Both the position numbers and the translations under genes were made by a program. From Ophioderma brevispina (lineage: Eukaryota; Echinodermata; Ophiuroidea; Amphilepidida; Ophiodermatidae), in contig JAMKCH010041292.1 in the NCBI GenBank assembly GCA_023653785.1, positions 1 to 64,000 on the forward strand: a stretch of DNA of 64,000 nt, in the 5' to 3' direction. Of this stretch, positions 20,235-29,663 are shown one piece after another (position 1 is the first letter of the stretch; each line of letters opens with the position of its first letter). The notes below the pieces were generated by a model. That model was not told where the DNA came from and made no database searches. It saw nothing but the letters and a program-made list of their open reading frames with translations.

Positions 20235-21180
20235 AAAGTGCATGGATGGGAACGGTTTAGAAGCCTAGCGCGTCGCAGCCGCTGCCACGGCTGAACGCTA
20301 TTGGGTGACTCCGGGATGACGTCATTTTCCTTGAAAATTATACTTAAAGGAGGCATGACCGATTACGTCGATTAATTTTTCCCATCTTGATAGAATGGCC
20401 TTCATACAAAACGCAATCTGTAATGTTTATGCGGATAGTTCCAACCTTTTAAGTGAGAGCTAAAAACAACGTGATTGTGTAATACCCAAAGAATCTGTAA
20501 AATTAATATTGGTCGACAAAAATGGGGGCATATTTTCGCTCATAACATCCAAACCAAAAAATCTTAATCCTAGGATGCTAGGGTTAAAAAGAGCTAGCTT
20601 TCGTTCTGTACCAAATTTTGACCATAGTGCATGAGCGTGCATGATGGGAACGGTAGTTAAGAGCCGATCGCGCCGCCGCCGCCGCCGCCTCTGCCACAGC
20701 TGCATCGATATAGTTGACTCCGAGATGACGTCATTTTCATTGAAAAGTGTATGATGGGGGAAAAGCGTAAATGAGATTAATAGTGCAGATGGGATACTAA
20801 CAATGATCGCGCAAATGCCCATTATGCATGATGAAAAATGGGATACTGTCAATGGTTAACAATAAAGTGCATAATGGGAACGGTTTAGAGCATCGCGCCG
20901 CGCCGATTGCACGGCTGCATCGATATAGGCGACTCAGGGATGAGTCACTTTCCTTGAAAAGTGATTGATGGGAAATGCCCATTAAATGTTACATGACGGA
21001 AATGCCGATTACATAGTGCATGATGCACACATAAATGAATATCTGACATAGTGCACGATTGTGGAAATGGGATGTTGTCAATGGTGGGAACGGTATAGCA
21101 TTGCGCCCCGCCGCCGCTGCCAGGCGGCAAATGCATCGATATAGGTGATCCGGGATGACGTCACTCATGTTGCGACACAA
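20235..21180. repeat. Irregular tandem array carrying CRE palindromes
   Basis: Four units start GATGGGAACGGT(TT)AGAGC or close to it. Each continues with a GC-rich CGCCGC stretch, GCTGCATCGATATAG, GACTCCGGGATGACGTCA and TTTTCCTTGAAAAG. Units lie near 20240, 20645, 20870 and 21080. TGACGTCA (CREB/ATF site) is intact at 20317-20324, 20726-20733 and 21156-21163, and the third unit has TGAGTCA at 20941-20947. No stable coding frame. Confidence 0.7.
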
Positions 21181-21499
21181 TAATCATAATAATGCGACTT
21201 AGTAAAGTGCAGTAATGATTTTTTGCACTTCAAATGAAAAAAAATGCAGATCGTAACAATTAAAACTATTTCAGTGACTTATTTGACATTATGACCTTAA
21301 GTGTCACAAAATGCCACCAAAATAAAGATAATCTGATCACAAAATGTACCAAAATTGAAGATCTACATCGTCTGCGTATGTTAACTTTGTGATACGGTTT
21401 ATATTTTATATTATCGAATCCCATTATTATTTTATTATTATTGGCTCCCGTTTGTTTCAATTTTTGCCGAGGTCCTCCAAAGTCACCTATAGGAGCTTG

Positions 21500-21660
21500 C
21501 CCGCGTCCACGGCTGCATCGCCCGTTTTCTATGGCAGGTTGAGCTTCACACGGCGCCTCCGCAGCTCGCTTGTTAAAAAGGGTGAAGCTTCGCGGCGCCG
21601 CCGCAGCTCCTTTTTAAAAAGTGAAGCCTTCGCGGCGCGGCCAAAATGGTTGGTTATTCT
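21500..21660. repeat. GC-rich degenerate direct repeat
   Basis: Blocks such as CACGGCGCCTCCGCAGCTCG, then TTAAAAAGGGTGAAGCTTCG, CGGCGCCGCCGCAGCTC and AAAAAGTGAAGCCTTCGCGG recur every ~50 bp. This is a GC island inside AT-rich DNA. No gene recognised. Confidence 0.5.
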
Positions 21661-21751
21661 AAAGTTTAGCCACCTTATCCACTACACGACATGACTTTAG
21701 CTGATGCTAAAATTAAATATAAAATTTTTTTTTTTAATTTTTTAGCTTTTT

Positions 21752-22235
21752 TCACTTTTTTCAAATTAACTAAAAATATTACAAAAAGGAGGAAAAGCGT
21801 TTTTAAAATATTTTAAAAATGAATAGGGAAAAATAAGATTTTTCATTTTAATGACGTTTACTTTACGACGTTATTTAACACAGTTCTATAGGTAAAACGA
21901 TTTTCATAGTTCGTATTCTTACATTAAAACAAGTAAGTTACAAAGACGTAATATGACGGAAAATATTACTCACGGTTACGTATAATACTACTTTTTTCAA
22001 ATTAAAAATAAAATATTATTACAAAAGGAGGGAAAGCGTTTTAAAAACTATTTTAAAAATGATAGGGAAATAAGATTTTTCATTTTAATGAGTTAACTTA
22101 CGACTGTATTACACATTTTATAGGTAAAACGATTGTCATAGTTCGTATATCTTACATTAAAAAAAAAGTAAGTTACAAAAGAAACGTAATATTACGGAAA
22201 AATATAATAACGGTTGGCGTTATAAATAATACTTT
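21752..22235. repeat. Tandem duplication, ~240 bp unit, two copies
   Basis: TTTTTTCAAATTAA..AATATTACAAAA then GGAGG.AAAGCGTTTT, GATTTTTCATTTTAATGA and AAGTAAGTTACAAA recur with a period near 238 bp. AT-rich and non-coding. Confidence 0.75.
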
Positions 22236-22384
22236 TTAAACATGTTAGATTATTTTTGCCACTGTGTATTTAAAATGTTCTGCTTCCAAATTGTATTTTA
22301 ATGTTTAGGTATATGTAATAAAGCGTTAAGATTTTGAATATTTGGGGTTTATCGTAATTTAAAAAGTAAAGTCTTGTAAATTAG

Positions 22385-22600
22385 GAACATTTGTAACAGT
22401 GTGGGTAAACAGAACGATTTTATAATAAAATAACTCTGGCGACATTTATTAAGCTGACGGAAATAATGTTTAACACAAGAAAACACACGTCGGAGCTGAT
22501 TCCCACGGCATGCACCCTGTTTGACCGCACTGTGACCTTTGTGGTTTTAATATCAATCTTACGAGTCTTACGGTATTTTGTTGATTAAAGTTAAGGCAAC
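22385..22600. repeat. Interspersed repeat, inverted relative to 33165-33350
   Basis: GTAAACAGAACGATTTT, GGCGACATTTATTAA, GACGGAAAT, ACACAAGAAAACACAC and GACCTTTGTGGTTTTAATAT recur as the inverse complement at 33165-33350. The function and family are unknown. From 22680 to 23220 nothing is recognised. Confidence 0.65.
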
Positions 22601-23399
22601 TTAAAGTTAGCATGCACCGTCGGGCGCTCGACACTCGCCTTCGAATGCTAGGCGGGTTTGAATGATACGAATACAACACGTCTTGACAATACCATATAGA
22701 CTTTTGCTTTAATATATTAATGGTTTATTGCTATTTTTATTTGAACATTCCACACATTTTGGAATGACTAAGTTGCTAGTAAAGATAAATTTCATTCACC
22801 CTTTTTCGACCCAAACGCGAATGGGAATTGAAGAAAAGTAAAAAAGAAAAATAACCACCAGTCCCAAACCCAGCTCAGCATATCATAGAGGCACTATAAT
22901 CGAAGTTGGTTGGTTTAGTTAAGTCGCTGAAGAAGAGATCAACAAATGACGCATCAATGCTCGCACACATTACAACCTACCGTTACCTCTTTGTAATTTT
23001 GTATAGTGTACGTTATATGTTGTTGTAAAACCGTATGTTATGTGCTTTGTAGGACGAGGTTTATTTTTTTATCATTATTTTTTTGTATCACGATTTTTTT
23101 AAAATCACGTTTTCATAAGACAGCAGGTCATAAACATGATCGCATACCATACGATTCCCATCTACCTCATCACTGGTATACAATCAACAGTGTAAAGTAG
23201 AGTTTTGATGTGATGTTTTAACATTTTTGATTTGTATTTTTTATTTAATCATCCGGAAGAGCATACTACAGATTCAGTTTTCTCGTCCACTTTTCCTATG
23301 TCAACGCAAAGGAAAGTCACAATTTACGGCCAAAAGAACGAAAAAGGACACATAATTAGATACAATATAGGTAATCGCGCAACAAAAAATGGACCATCA

Positions 23400-23900
23400 A
23401 GGACTCCGCTTGACTGAGAATTATCAAAGGATTGCCGTGCAACCGGGATGTTCTCTTTATTACAGATAGGAGCGAAGAAGATCCATGGCCGTTGACTCAT
23501 GATGGACTATCCCAAGGAAGGGTGCTCGTAACTTCCGTCTAACATCTATACCAACCACCACCCTAGGAGTGCAGGAACCCGTCGGTTTATGTTAGGTAGA
23601 CGATCTTGAAATCAGCGCACAAGATGTAGATTTTAAAGTTGTGGAAGAGAGACTCCCAAGCTTTAGATGAACTCACTCCTTATTATGAGGAAAACCACCT
23701 ATATGTAAATCCATGTACACAAATCCATCCAAGACACAGGTGTGCGCTTTTCATCACGTAACCGTGAAGCCAAACATCAGATTAAAGTAACTTGGTCTGG
23801 AAAATCCATGGAACACTACTATAACCTTGTCTACCTAAGAGTTACCTTCGACCGCGAGCTCTCTGTAAGACCCACATTAAGAAGACGAAGAGTAAAGTAT
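23400..23900 (+). pseudogene. Jockey-type LINE RT remnant, left part
   Basis: Across frames, the pieces IYTNHHPRSAGTRRFMLGRR (a decayed palm block around the YADD position), DFKVVEERLP, and FSSRNREAKHQIKVTWSGKS then MEHYYNLVYLRVTFDRELS follow the order of Jockey-type LINE RT downstream motifs. Similarity ends around 23890-23950. The expected C-terminal block appears about 3.9 kb further on at 27826-28032, so the element is split by an insertion. It is inactive. Confidence 0.75.
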
Positions 23901-23944
23901 GTTCTAGAATATGGGCCACCTAGACACCCCCTCCCCTTAGAGAT

Positions 23945-24650
23945 TTTACTTCACCATGTTTTTCAGTTAGCCAGGACCCTCAGCTATCATAATATGCTTG
24001 ATTGCCACTGAATTAGTTGTGGGTGTGAGCGTTAGGGCCGTTGCCATGGCAACGCAGTAATGAAAAAGTTGAATTTTACAAAATGTCATATCTTTGCAAG
24101 TTAACAACTTAAAAGCACCATTCAAGTCTCTAGATATATGTACTTTGAGCTATCAAGTTGATTGCAATCACGATCTAGGTCATTTAAGGTCATGATTATG
24201 GTCAAACTTGACTGTTGCCATGGCAACGCTCTCTTAAAAATGGGATTTTTGAGGAAAAATCTATATCATTGTAAATAGAAAACATAAAAATAAAATCCAA
24301 GTGTCAAGAGGTATGCAATTTGAGCTGTCCAGTTTATTGCAATTAAAATCTGGGACATCTAAGGCCATGGTTATGCCAAATCAACGTAATAACCATGGCA
24401 ACACTGTCTTCAAATTGGAAATTGATGTTTACATAACGAGAAACAAAGTTAATTTAGTTATAAACTATGATTTTCTTAATCATGGTTTTTCAGTTATCTA
24501 GTACACTAAGCTATCACAATCTGCTTGTTTGCCATCATTTTGATGATATGAGCAGTAGACCAGTTGCCATGGCAACACAGTAATGAGAAATTTTAAAATT
24601 TCCAAAAATCTATATTTCTTTGTAGAAATCGGCATAGAAACAAAAACTAA
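23945..24650. mobile_element. Left inverted repeat of an X-box-bearing element
   Basis: Three degenerate tandem units of roughly 230-300 bp carry GTTGCCATGGCAAC (24040-24053, 24214-24227, 24563-24576), with AACCATGGCAAC at 24391-24402. Shared unit sequences are GCAGTAATGA, ATGTCATATCTTTGCAA, TTGCAATCACGAT and AAGGTCAT. The same unit sequence occurs inverted at 27440-27855. No coding sequence was found in the arms. Confidence 0.75.
24040..24053. promoter_or_regulatory. Perfect palindromic RFX X-box motif
   Basis: GTTGCCATGGCAAC is a perfect palindrome and matches the RFX-family X-box consensus. Identical copies are at 24214-24227 and 24563-24576, and a two-mismatch copy on the opposite arm is at 27808-27821. 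No nearby host gene is known, so regulatory activity is inference. Confidence 0.6.
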
Positions 24651-24654
24651 AGCG

Positions 24655-24712
24655 GAGCGGGAATCGAACCTACTACATGATAAAGAAGTCACCTGAGAAG
24701 ACATCGATATGA
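24655..24712 (-). mobile_element. tRNA-like fragment at LINE 3' edge
   Basis: On the minus strand, GTAGTAGGTTCGATTCCCGC contains a strong B-box (GGTTCGATTCC). It sits exactly where the LINE reading frame loses similarity, so it is probably a SINE fragment or target sequence fused to the LINE end. Too short for a tRNA call. Confidence 0.4.
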
Positions 24713-25380
24713 CATCATCGAAAATAATGCCCAGGTTCCTGATGTTCTTAGATGGAGTAATAACATCGTCACCGATATGAAGTTGGACACCAGGCATTGT
24801 CCGTCTATAATAAGATGAGGTAGCAACAAAAAACTCAGTTTTGTCATTATTTAGTTTCAACATATTTTCAGTCATCCAACTTTTAGTATCATTGATGCAC
24901 ATTTCAAGCGTTGTCAGAGCCAACTGAATAGATGCTGAATCCGAAGGAACAAAACTGGTGTAAATTGAAATTTCGTCCGCATAAATGTGATACATTGATT
25001 TGTGTTTCTTGACGTCCAATTGGAATGGTATAGCGAATGACTTTGGTCCAACAATTGATCCATGTGGTAATCCGTAATCCATGTCCTGTGATGTTGAGTA
25101 AGTCCCATTTTTTAAAACACGTGTTGACCTTCCACGAAATATGATGTGAACCATTTAAGGGCTGTTTCTGTAATGCCGATTTCGTTTTCCATCCTACTAA
25201 GCAAAACGCTGTGATTCACAGTGTCAAATGCGGCCTAATTAAGGTCTAACAGCACAAGGAATACACCCTTCTGATTGTAAATATTTTGTAAAATGTCATC
25301 TTTCACTTTCAGTAGAGCAATCTCTGTACTCCGACCCGAACAGTAAGCAGACTGTAATTCGTCACCCATGGCGTATGTTA
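24712..25380 (-). pseudogene. CR1/L2-type LINE RT fragment
   Basis: Read on the minus strand from 25380, the order is ELQSAYCSGRSTEIALLKVK, GVFLVLLDLN then a stop, AAFDTVNHSVLLSRMENEIG, GLPHGSIVGPKSFAIPFQLD, the catalytic site as YADEISIYTSF (YADD changed to YADE), and MLKLNNDKTEFFVAT. NIRNLGIIFDD comes last. The gene has one in-frame stop (near 25228) and a frameshift near 25150. Its 5' edge at 25380 is abrupt. The fragment lies between the left inverted repeat and the unclassified GC-rich block, so it inserted into the larger element. Confidence 0.85.
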
Positions 25381-27050
25381 TTATTTACCACCTGTTTTTA
25401 CTCTTGGGACCCAGATCCCTGGACGAAGAAGGGACGTCATGGCGGCGGACTGGTAGCTAATGCTTTTCCCCAGTCGCCATGATCCCGAGAGTTCTCGTGA
25501 AAGTGCCTCTCTCCCAAGATTACCTGGCCCTGCTGGTAGCCTCATTGCGGCCACTGCCGCTGTGGTTTCCCAGGCTGCTAGCTCTGCTTGAGAAAGAACC
25601 GATTCGGCTTCCCATAGTGAGGGGCTCTGGTAAGAAGTCCTTCGGCCGACCCATTCGTACCAGAGTACACCATACACGCTCTGAGCCCGCCTGTCTGGTG
25701 CATTTCCGCAGACTGTATACTCAAGTGAGACTTTCTGAACAGGCTGCCGCGCTCGCTGCTCACGCAAAGCGGAAGTCGACAAGAGTATCTTGCGATTCTG
25801 ATCCGATCCGCCGTTCCCTTGCATGGTGTCCGTAATCCTACATCCTATTTGTGCAACTGAGTCCAGATTGCCGATTTCCCACAGAGGTTCGTCAAGGGGG
25901 ACAAGATTCCTAAACTCTCGGGGTTACACCGAACCGCCATAGCCCAGACCAAAAAAGAGCTTGGGATGAAATGGCAGTTTCCTCCGGTCCCCCTTTTGTG
26001 AAGGATATGTTCACGGCGGAGTGTTCCTGGTTCGCAGCGTTCCAGAGTGAGATTTGCCACTGGTCTTTCGATTTTTGGTGTCGGAGGGTGGAGTTAGAGC
26101 CCTCCGAAATATTATTCTTCTGCATACCAATAGCGCTTTCTTAGGGCTCTGGCATAGGGGGTCGGAGTGTCACGCCTTGTCTTACGGACAAGACCCACAT
26201 CCGCATTGAGGACAATGGGGGCTCTCTATTTTATCCGAATCAGGCGGTTTGGCAAGGATCAGACTCTTTTAATCGGAAACGGTACACTTACAACATCTCA
26301 CCAGAGTTGTCTGCCCCTCAGAGAAACCTTGGGTTCAGTTAAGGCCCTTGAGCGGTAAGGATATTCGTACTTCTCATCAAAACTCTTCATCTCTATGGTG
26401 CCATCACATAGGCCTGCAGCAAGGGACCGTGAGCCCCTGATTTCCTAAGTCTCCGTAATGCACCACGAAAAACCTGATCAGTTGACTGACTCCTTGGTCA
26501 GAGGGGGGGGGGGGGGACGAGCATGAACTTCAAGCTGAAGCTTCCTCCTGGGCATTTTATAAAGGGCCTCCATCCCGAATATTATGGACAACGCCGGTTG
26601 GAGTTCTGCTTCAACCTTCCAACACGCCTATTGAAAAATATTTGGTCAAGCAGAGAGTTTTGCCGTCCACACCCGCTTGGCGGGCCAGCCTAGTACAACA
26701 GCTAAATCCAGGGGCATTAGGTGAGTACAAGATGGCGCATTAGGGTTGCGTTGGCATTGGCTCCCTTCTACAACCCCATTCTGCCAACGGTTGAGCCAAT
26801 GGTATTCTGTGTAAAAGTAAGGTCATGGAAGTAAGCTATTGTTAATGCAGTGTATTCCCTTCTCAGGAGTGAGAGGGTACGATACCTACCTTCTACGACC
26901 TTACGGCCCTCCCGCAATTTGTTATCCACCATCAAGAAGGTCGTTGGAAGGGTGTGTCTGTGGTTTTGTGAGCAAAACATTTTTCTGGGGTAAGGGCGAA
27001 TCACTGCGCAGCGTGATACAGTCCTGACTACTTCGGGAGTTTCCTTATTT
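25381..27050. other. Unclassified GC-rich, coding-like block
   Basis: This 1.7 kb interval is richer in GC than its flanks and gives several open stretches. On the plus strand, 25479-25835 is open, and further pieces read FVKDMFTAECSWFAAFQSEI, then YNISPELSAPQRN and RVLPSTPAWRASLVQQLNPG. On the minus strand 25381-25824 is open. I do not recognise a family. A transposon gag-like or transposase-like origin is possible because it sits between the inverted repeats. It contains a 15 bp G tract near 26500. Confidence 0.35.
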
Positions 27051-27439
27051 TAACAGTGGTAATGGGGTTTCTGATTGTGCCGAAATGAGACATTTGTGCA
27101 GATTTTGCATATCCAGAATTGCCAAAGCCCAACAATAGTCACACCTGGGTTCTAGGAGGTGATAAATCGTATTACCAATGGACAGAACGTGAAATACTTC
27201 CAGATGACCTGGTCGGATTGGTATTGGAGCTGGGTCATCTTCTTCTTCTTGCATATGAGGCAGCAGCTAAATGTGTTTAAGTTGGTGGAGCCAGCTCACT
27301 GTCGATTGGTCGGGGTTTTAGAAGTCTATACCCACAGGTGGACGAAAGGTAGGGCACTCATTCAGAATGTAAAATTCATATATCTAGACACCGAAACTGT
27401 GATTTTGTGTTGTTTAAGAAGCTAATTTCCGAGACAGGT

Positions 27440-27855
27440 TACAGGCATACATTGACCTTTAAATAACCCCAATCGTGATTGAAATCAAAAGACAAGCTTA
27501 AAATACATTCAAATTTACACTTAAATCATTTTTAATGTTGTCTATTTGCAAAGATATAACATTTTAAGAAATTCTAAGCTCTTACAGTGGTGTTTCTATA
27601 ACAACAGTTCTTGCACTCACACCCACCACCAGCTTAAAGGAAAACAAGCAGCTTTTGATAGCTGGGTTCTATGACCTTAAATAACCACAATCGTGCTTAC
27701 AATCAAATGGGAAGCTTGAAATACATAAAAAATGACACCTAGAGCATGTTTTATGTTGTGCAGTTACAAGATAATGACATTTTCTAAATTCTCATTTTCA
27801 TTACTGCATTGCCGTGGCAACGGCTCTGGCGCCCGTACCCACCACCAATTTAAAG
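27440..27855. mobile_element. Right inverted repeat of the X-box-bearing element
   Basis: Read in reverse complement it begins CCTTTAAATTGGTGGTGGGT and continues GTTGCCACGGCAATGCAGTA. It then repeats the left-arm unit twice, including ATTTAAGGTCAT and TTATATCTTTGCAAA equivalents. The right X-box (27808-27821) has two changes and the inner one has decayed (GTTGTTATAGAAAC). The outer edge touches the resumed LINE sequence at about 27855. Confidence 0.7.
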
Positions 27856-28032
27856 GCAAATAGATGGAAAAGTTCAACTCATGCAAAGAAGCTTGACCCA
27901 GCGTTAAATTCCTCCTGTCGGCTTATCACAGGATGTCTTCGTCCAACTCCAGCGGAGAATTTATATATCCTAGCAAGCATTGCTCCACCAGACACCCGTC
28001 GTAATGTAGCAAGCATGCAAGAACGTAGCTGA
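27826..28032 (+). pseudogene. Jockey-type LINE, C-terminal RT remnant (right part)
   Basis: The frame reads HAKKLDPALNSSCRLITGCL, then RPTPAENLYILASIAPPDTR and RNVAS. This is the thumb/C-terminal block of the same LINE class as 23400-23900 and in the same orientation. The separation of the two parts supports an insertion between them, with some loss of LINE sequence. Confidence 0.8.
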
Positions 28033-28061
28033 TGTCAGTTATCTAATGTGAAGTACCCTTT

Positions 28062-28520
28062 CTCCGAACGATGAATTCTCTCGTTTCCCCACCGGTGGCT
28101 AACATACTTATGGAGTCTTTTGAGCAAGAAATCCTCCCGGAAATCCTTCTGGTTGCACCTAATCCACCGTGCATATGGAAACGTTATGTGGACGACACTT
28201 GTTATAGATCGATACCATTTAACGTCTATGACCACCTCAACAATCTTCGCAAGGAGCTCATGACATTCACTTGTGAAGAGGAGACCAAAGGGATCGAGGT
28301 TTTGGTTAAGAGAAAACCCTGACCCTACTCTTGACAATACTGTCTATCGTAAGGAAGACATACACACAGACCAATACGTGAATTTTGACTCTCATCATCC
28401 AATGTAAAGGACGATTTTACCGAGTTCGCATAAATCTATTCGATACGTACACAGAACATTGGATTATCAATCTCCATCCCGGGACATCCTTCTTTCAGTG
28501 TATACGTCCCCCACGAAAAA
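28062..28520 (+). pseudogene. Penelope-like element, RT C-terminal fragment
   Basis: PVANILMESFEQEIL, then PNPPCIWKRYVDDTCY (catalytic YVDD) and VLVKRKP, followed after a frameshift at about 28320 by LDNTVYRKEDIHTDQYVNFD, SHHPM and RYVHRTL. This matches Penelope RT palm and thumb blocks. There is no GIY-YIG nearby, so it is a fragment. It is preceded directly by the LINE remnant, at a junction near 28035. Confidence 0.8.
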
Positions 28521-28695
28521 GGGTATTTTCTTGACTCTTATTCATGCATATTACGACCGGTGTGAAAGTAATCATGGTCCGGCAGGTATCATAGTCCGGG
28601 CTCCATAGACAACAACGGAATAAAGCGTGAAACTAATGTTACGTGAAGAGTCAACTGAATCGATTGCCCTATTGTTCACCATTGTTCCCGGACTG

Positions 28696-28697
<2 letters not shown>

Positions 28698-28738
<41 letters not shown>
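28698..28738. repeat. Poly(T) tract, about 40 bp
   Basis: Pure T run. It may mark the end of a reverse-oriented retroposed sequence, but no recognisable body follows. It creates a Lys-rich spurious reverse frame. Confidence 0.9.
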
Positions 28739-29308
28739 CGAAATAATAGACGTAGTGGAAAATGAATTTCTGTTCTTGAAGTAAATTGAAAATATAAATA
28801 ACTATAGTTCTGTAATCAAATTGAAATTGCGCATGACCATTTAAATGGTATTGGATCTCTCTTTCGATGGTCATTTGCCGGTTGTGAAAAGTGGCACAAT
28901 TGGTACCGCACCCTCTCTTAGAATATTAGCCATATCTCTGGATTACAACAACCAAATCGGATGCTGTAAACGGTATTCAAAAGCCAAGACTTCATTTGTG
29001 ATATGATGTAAATATTACGTCACTATTTTATTGTTTTCACCTCCAACGAGGGCGCTTTTGCCTTGTGGACATACAAGTGCTATTATCTCTGCAAAAATCA
29101 TAATCCATTGCGGGAATCTTGCGATATAGGCCTACAAAGGCCATGATTTGTGTGTTATAGCGTCCTCTATGTGCCCATTCTCCAAAGAAAGACGTGAAAA
29201 ACTAGATATTTAGGAAAAAAATCGTAATTGCCCGCAATGAAAATTCGTAAAATTTACACAGGATGTAGTTAGTGGACCCAAATCAATTGTCAAAAATGTG
29301 TCGCTGGC

Positions 29309-29655
29309 CAGGGGAGGGTGGCCAAGAAATCCAAATTTCAGACGTCGCCCTTGGTTTAACACCTAAAAGCGAAATCTTGACGAAAAATTCTGAATTTTTT
29401 ATATGTTATCAAGGAATATTTTCTTATTCCAAAACCGTTGGAGTTGGAATGAACTCCACTAGAAGGGTTATTTCTGAATGTTTTTGTATTAATAACGAAC
29501 GAGGACGAGGTCGTATGTGGGTCATGGGAACACCCATGACCGACCCACATCAAAGCACCCAAATTGGTTTGTGGTTTGCACTCAGTATTGCTGTAATTTC
29601 TGTTGACATTTTTGGTGAGTTGCTATAATGAATGAGGCTTGGCCGCCACCGCCTG
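29309..29655. mobile_element. hAT-type MITE, copy 2
   Basis: Termini CAGGGGAGGGTGGCCAAG and CTTGGCCGCCACCGCCTG, flanked by exact 8 bp duplications TCGCTGGC (29301-29308 and 29656-29663). The body matches 19466-19821. A weaker relative lies at about 38690-38850 (AAGGAATATTTTCTTAT). Confidence 0.8.
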
Positions 29656-29663
29656 TCGCTGGC

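Noticed and set aside
24498..25154. Longest open frame (218 residues, minus) as a host gene
   Set aside because: It contains LINE reverse transcriptase motifs (GLPHGSIVGP, YADE, LNNDKTEF) and continues upstream into AAFDTVNHSVLL, so it is a retroelement fragment.
25381..25824. 147-residue minus-strand frame as a gene
   Set aside because: No recognisable motif. The opposite strand is equally open, as expected in GC-rich sequence.
28572..28874. Poly-Lys reverse frame
   Set aside because: Produced by the poly(T) tract.
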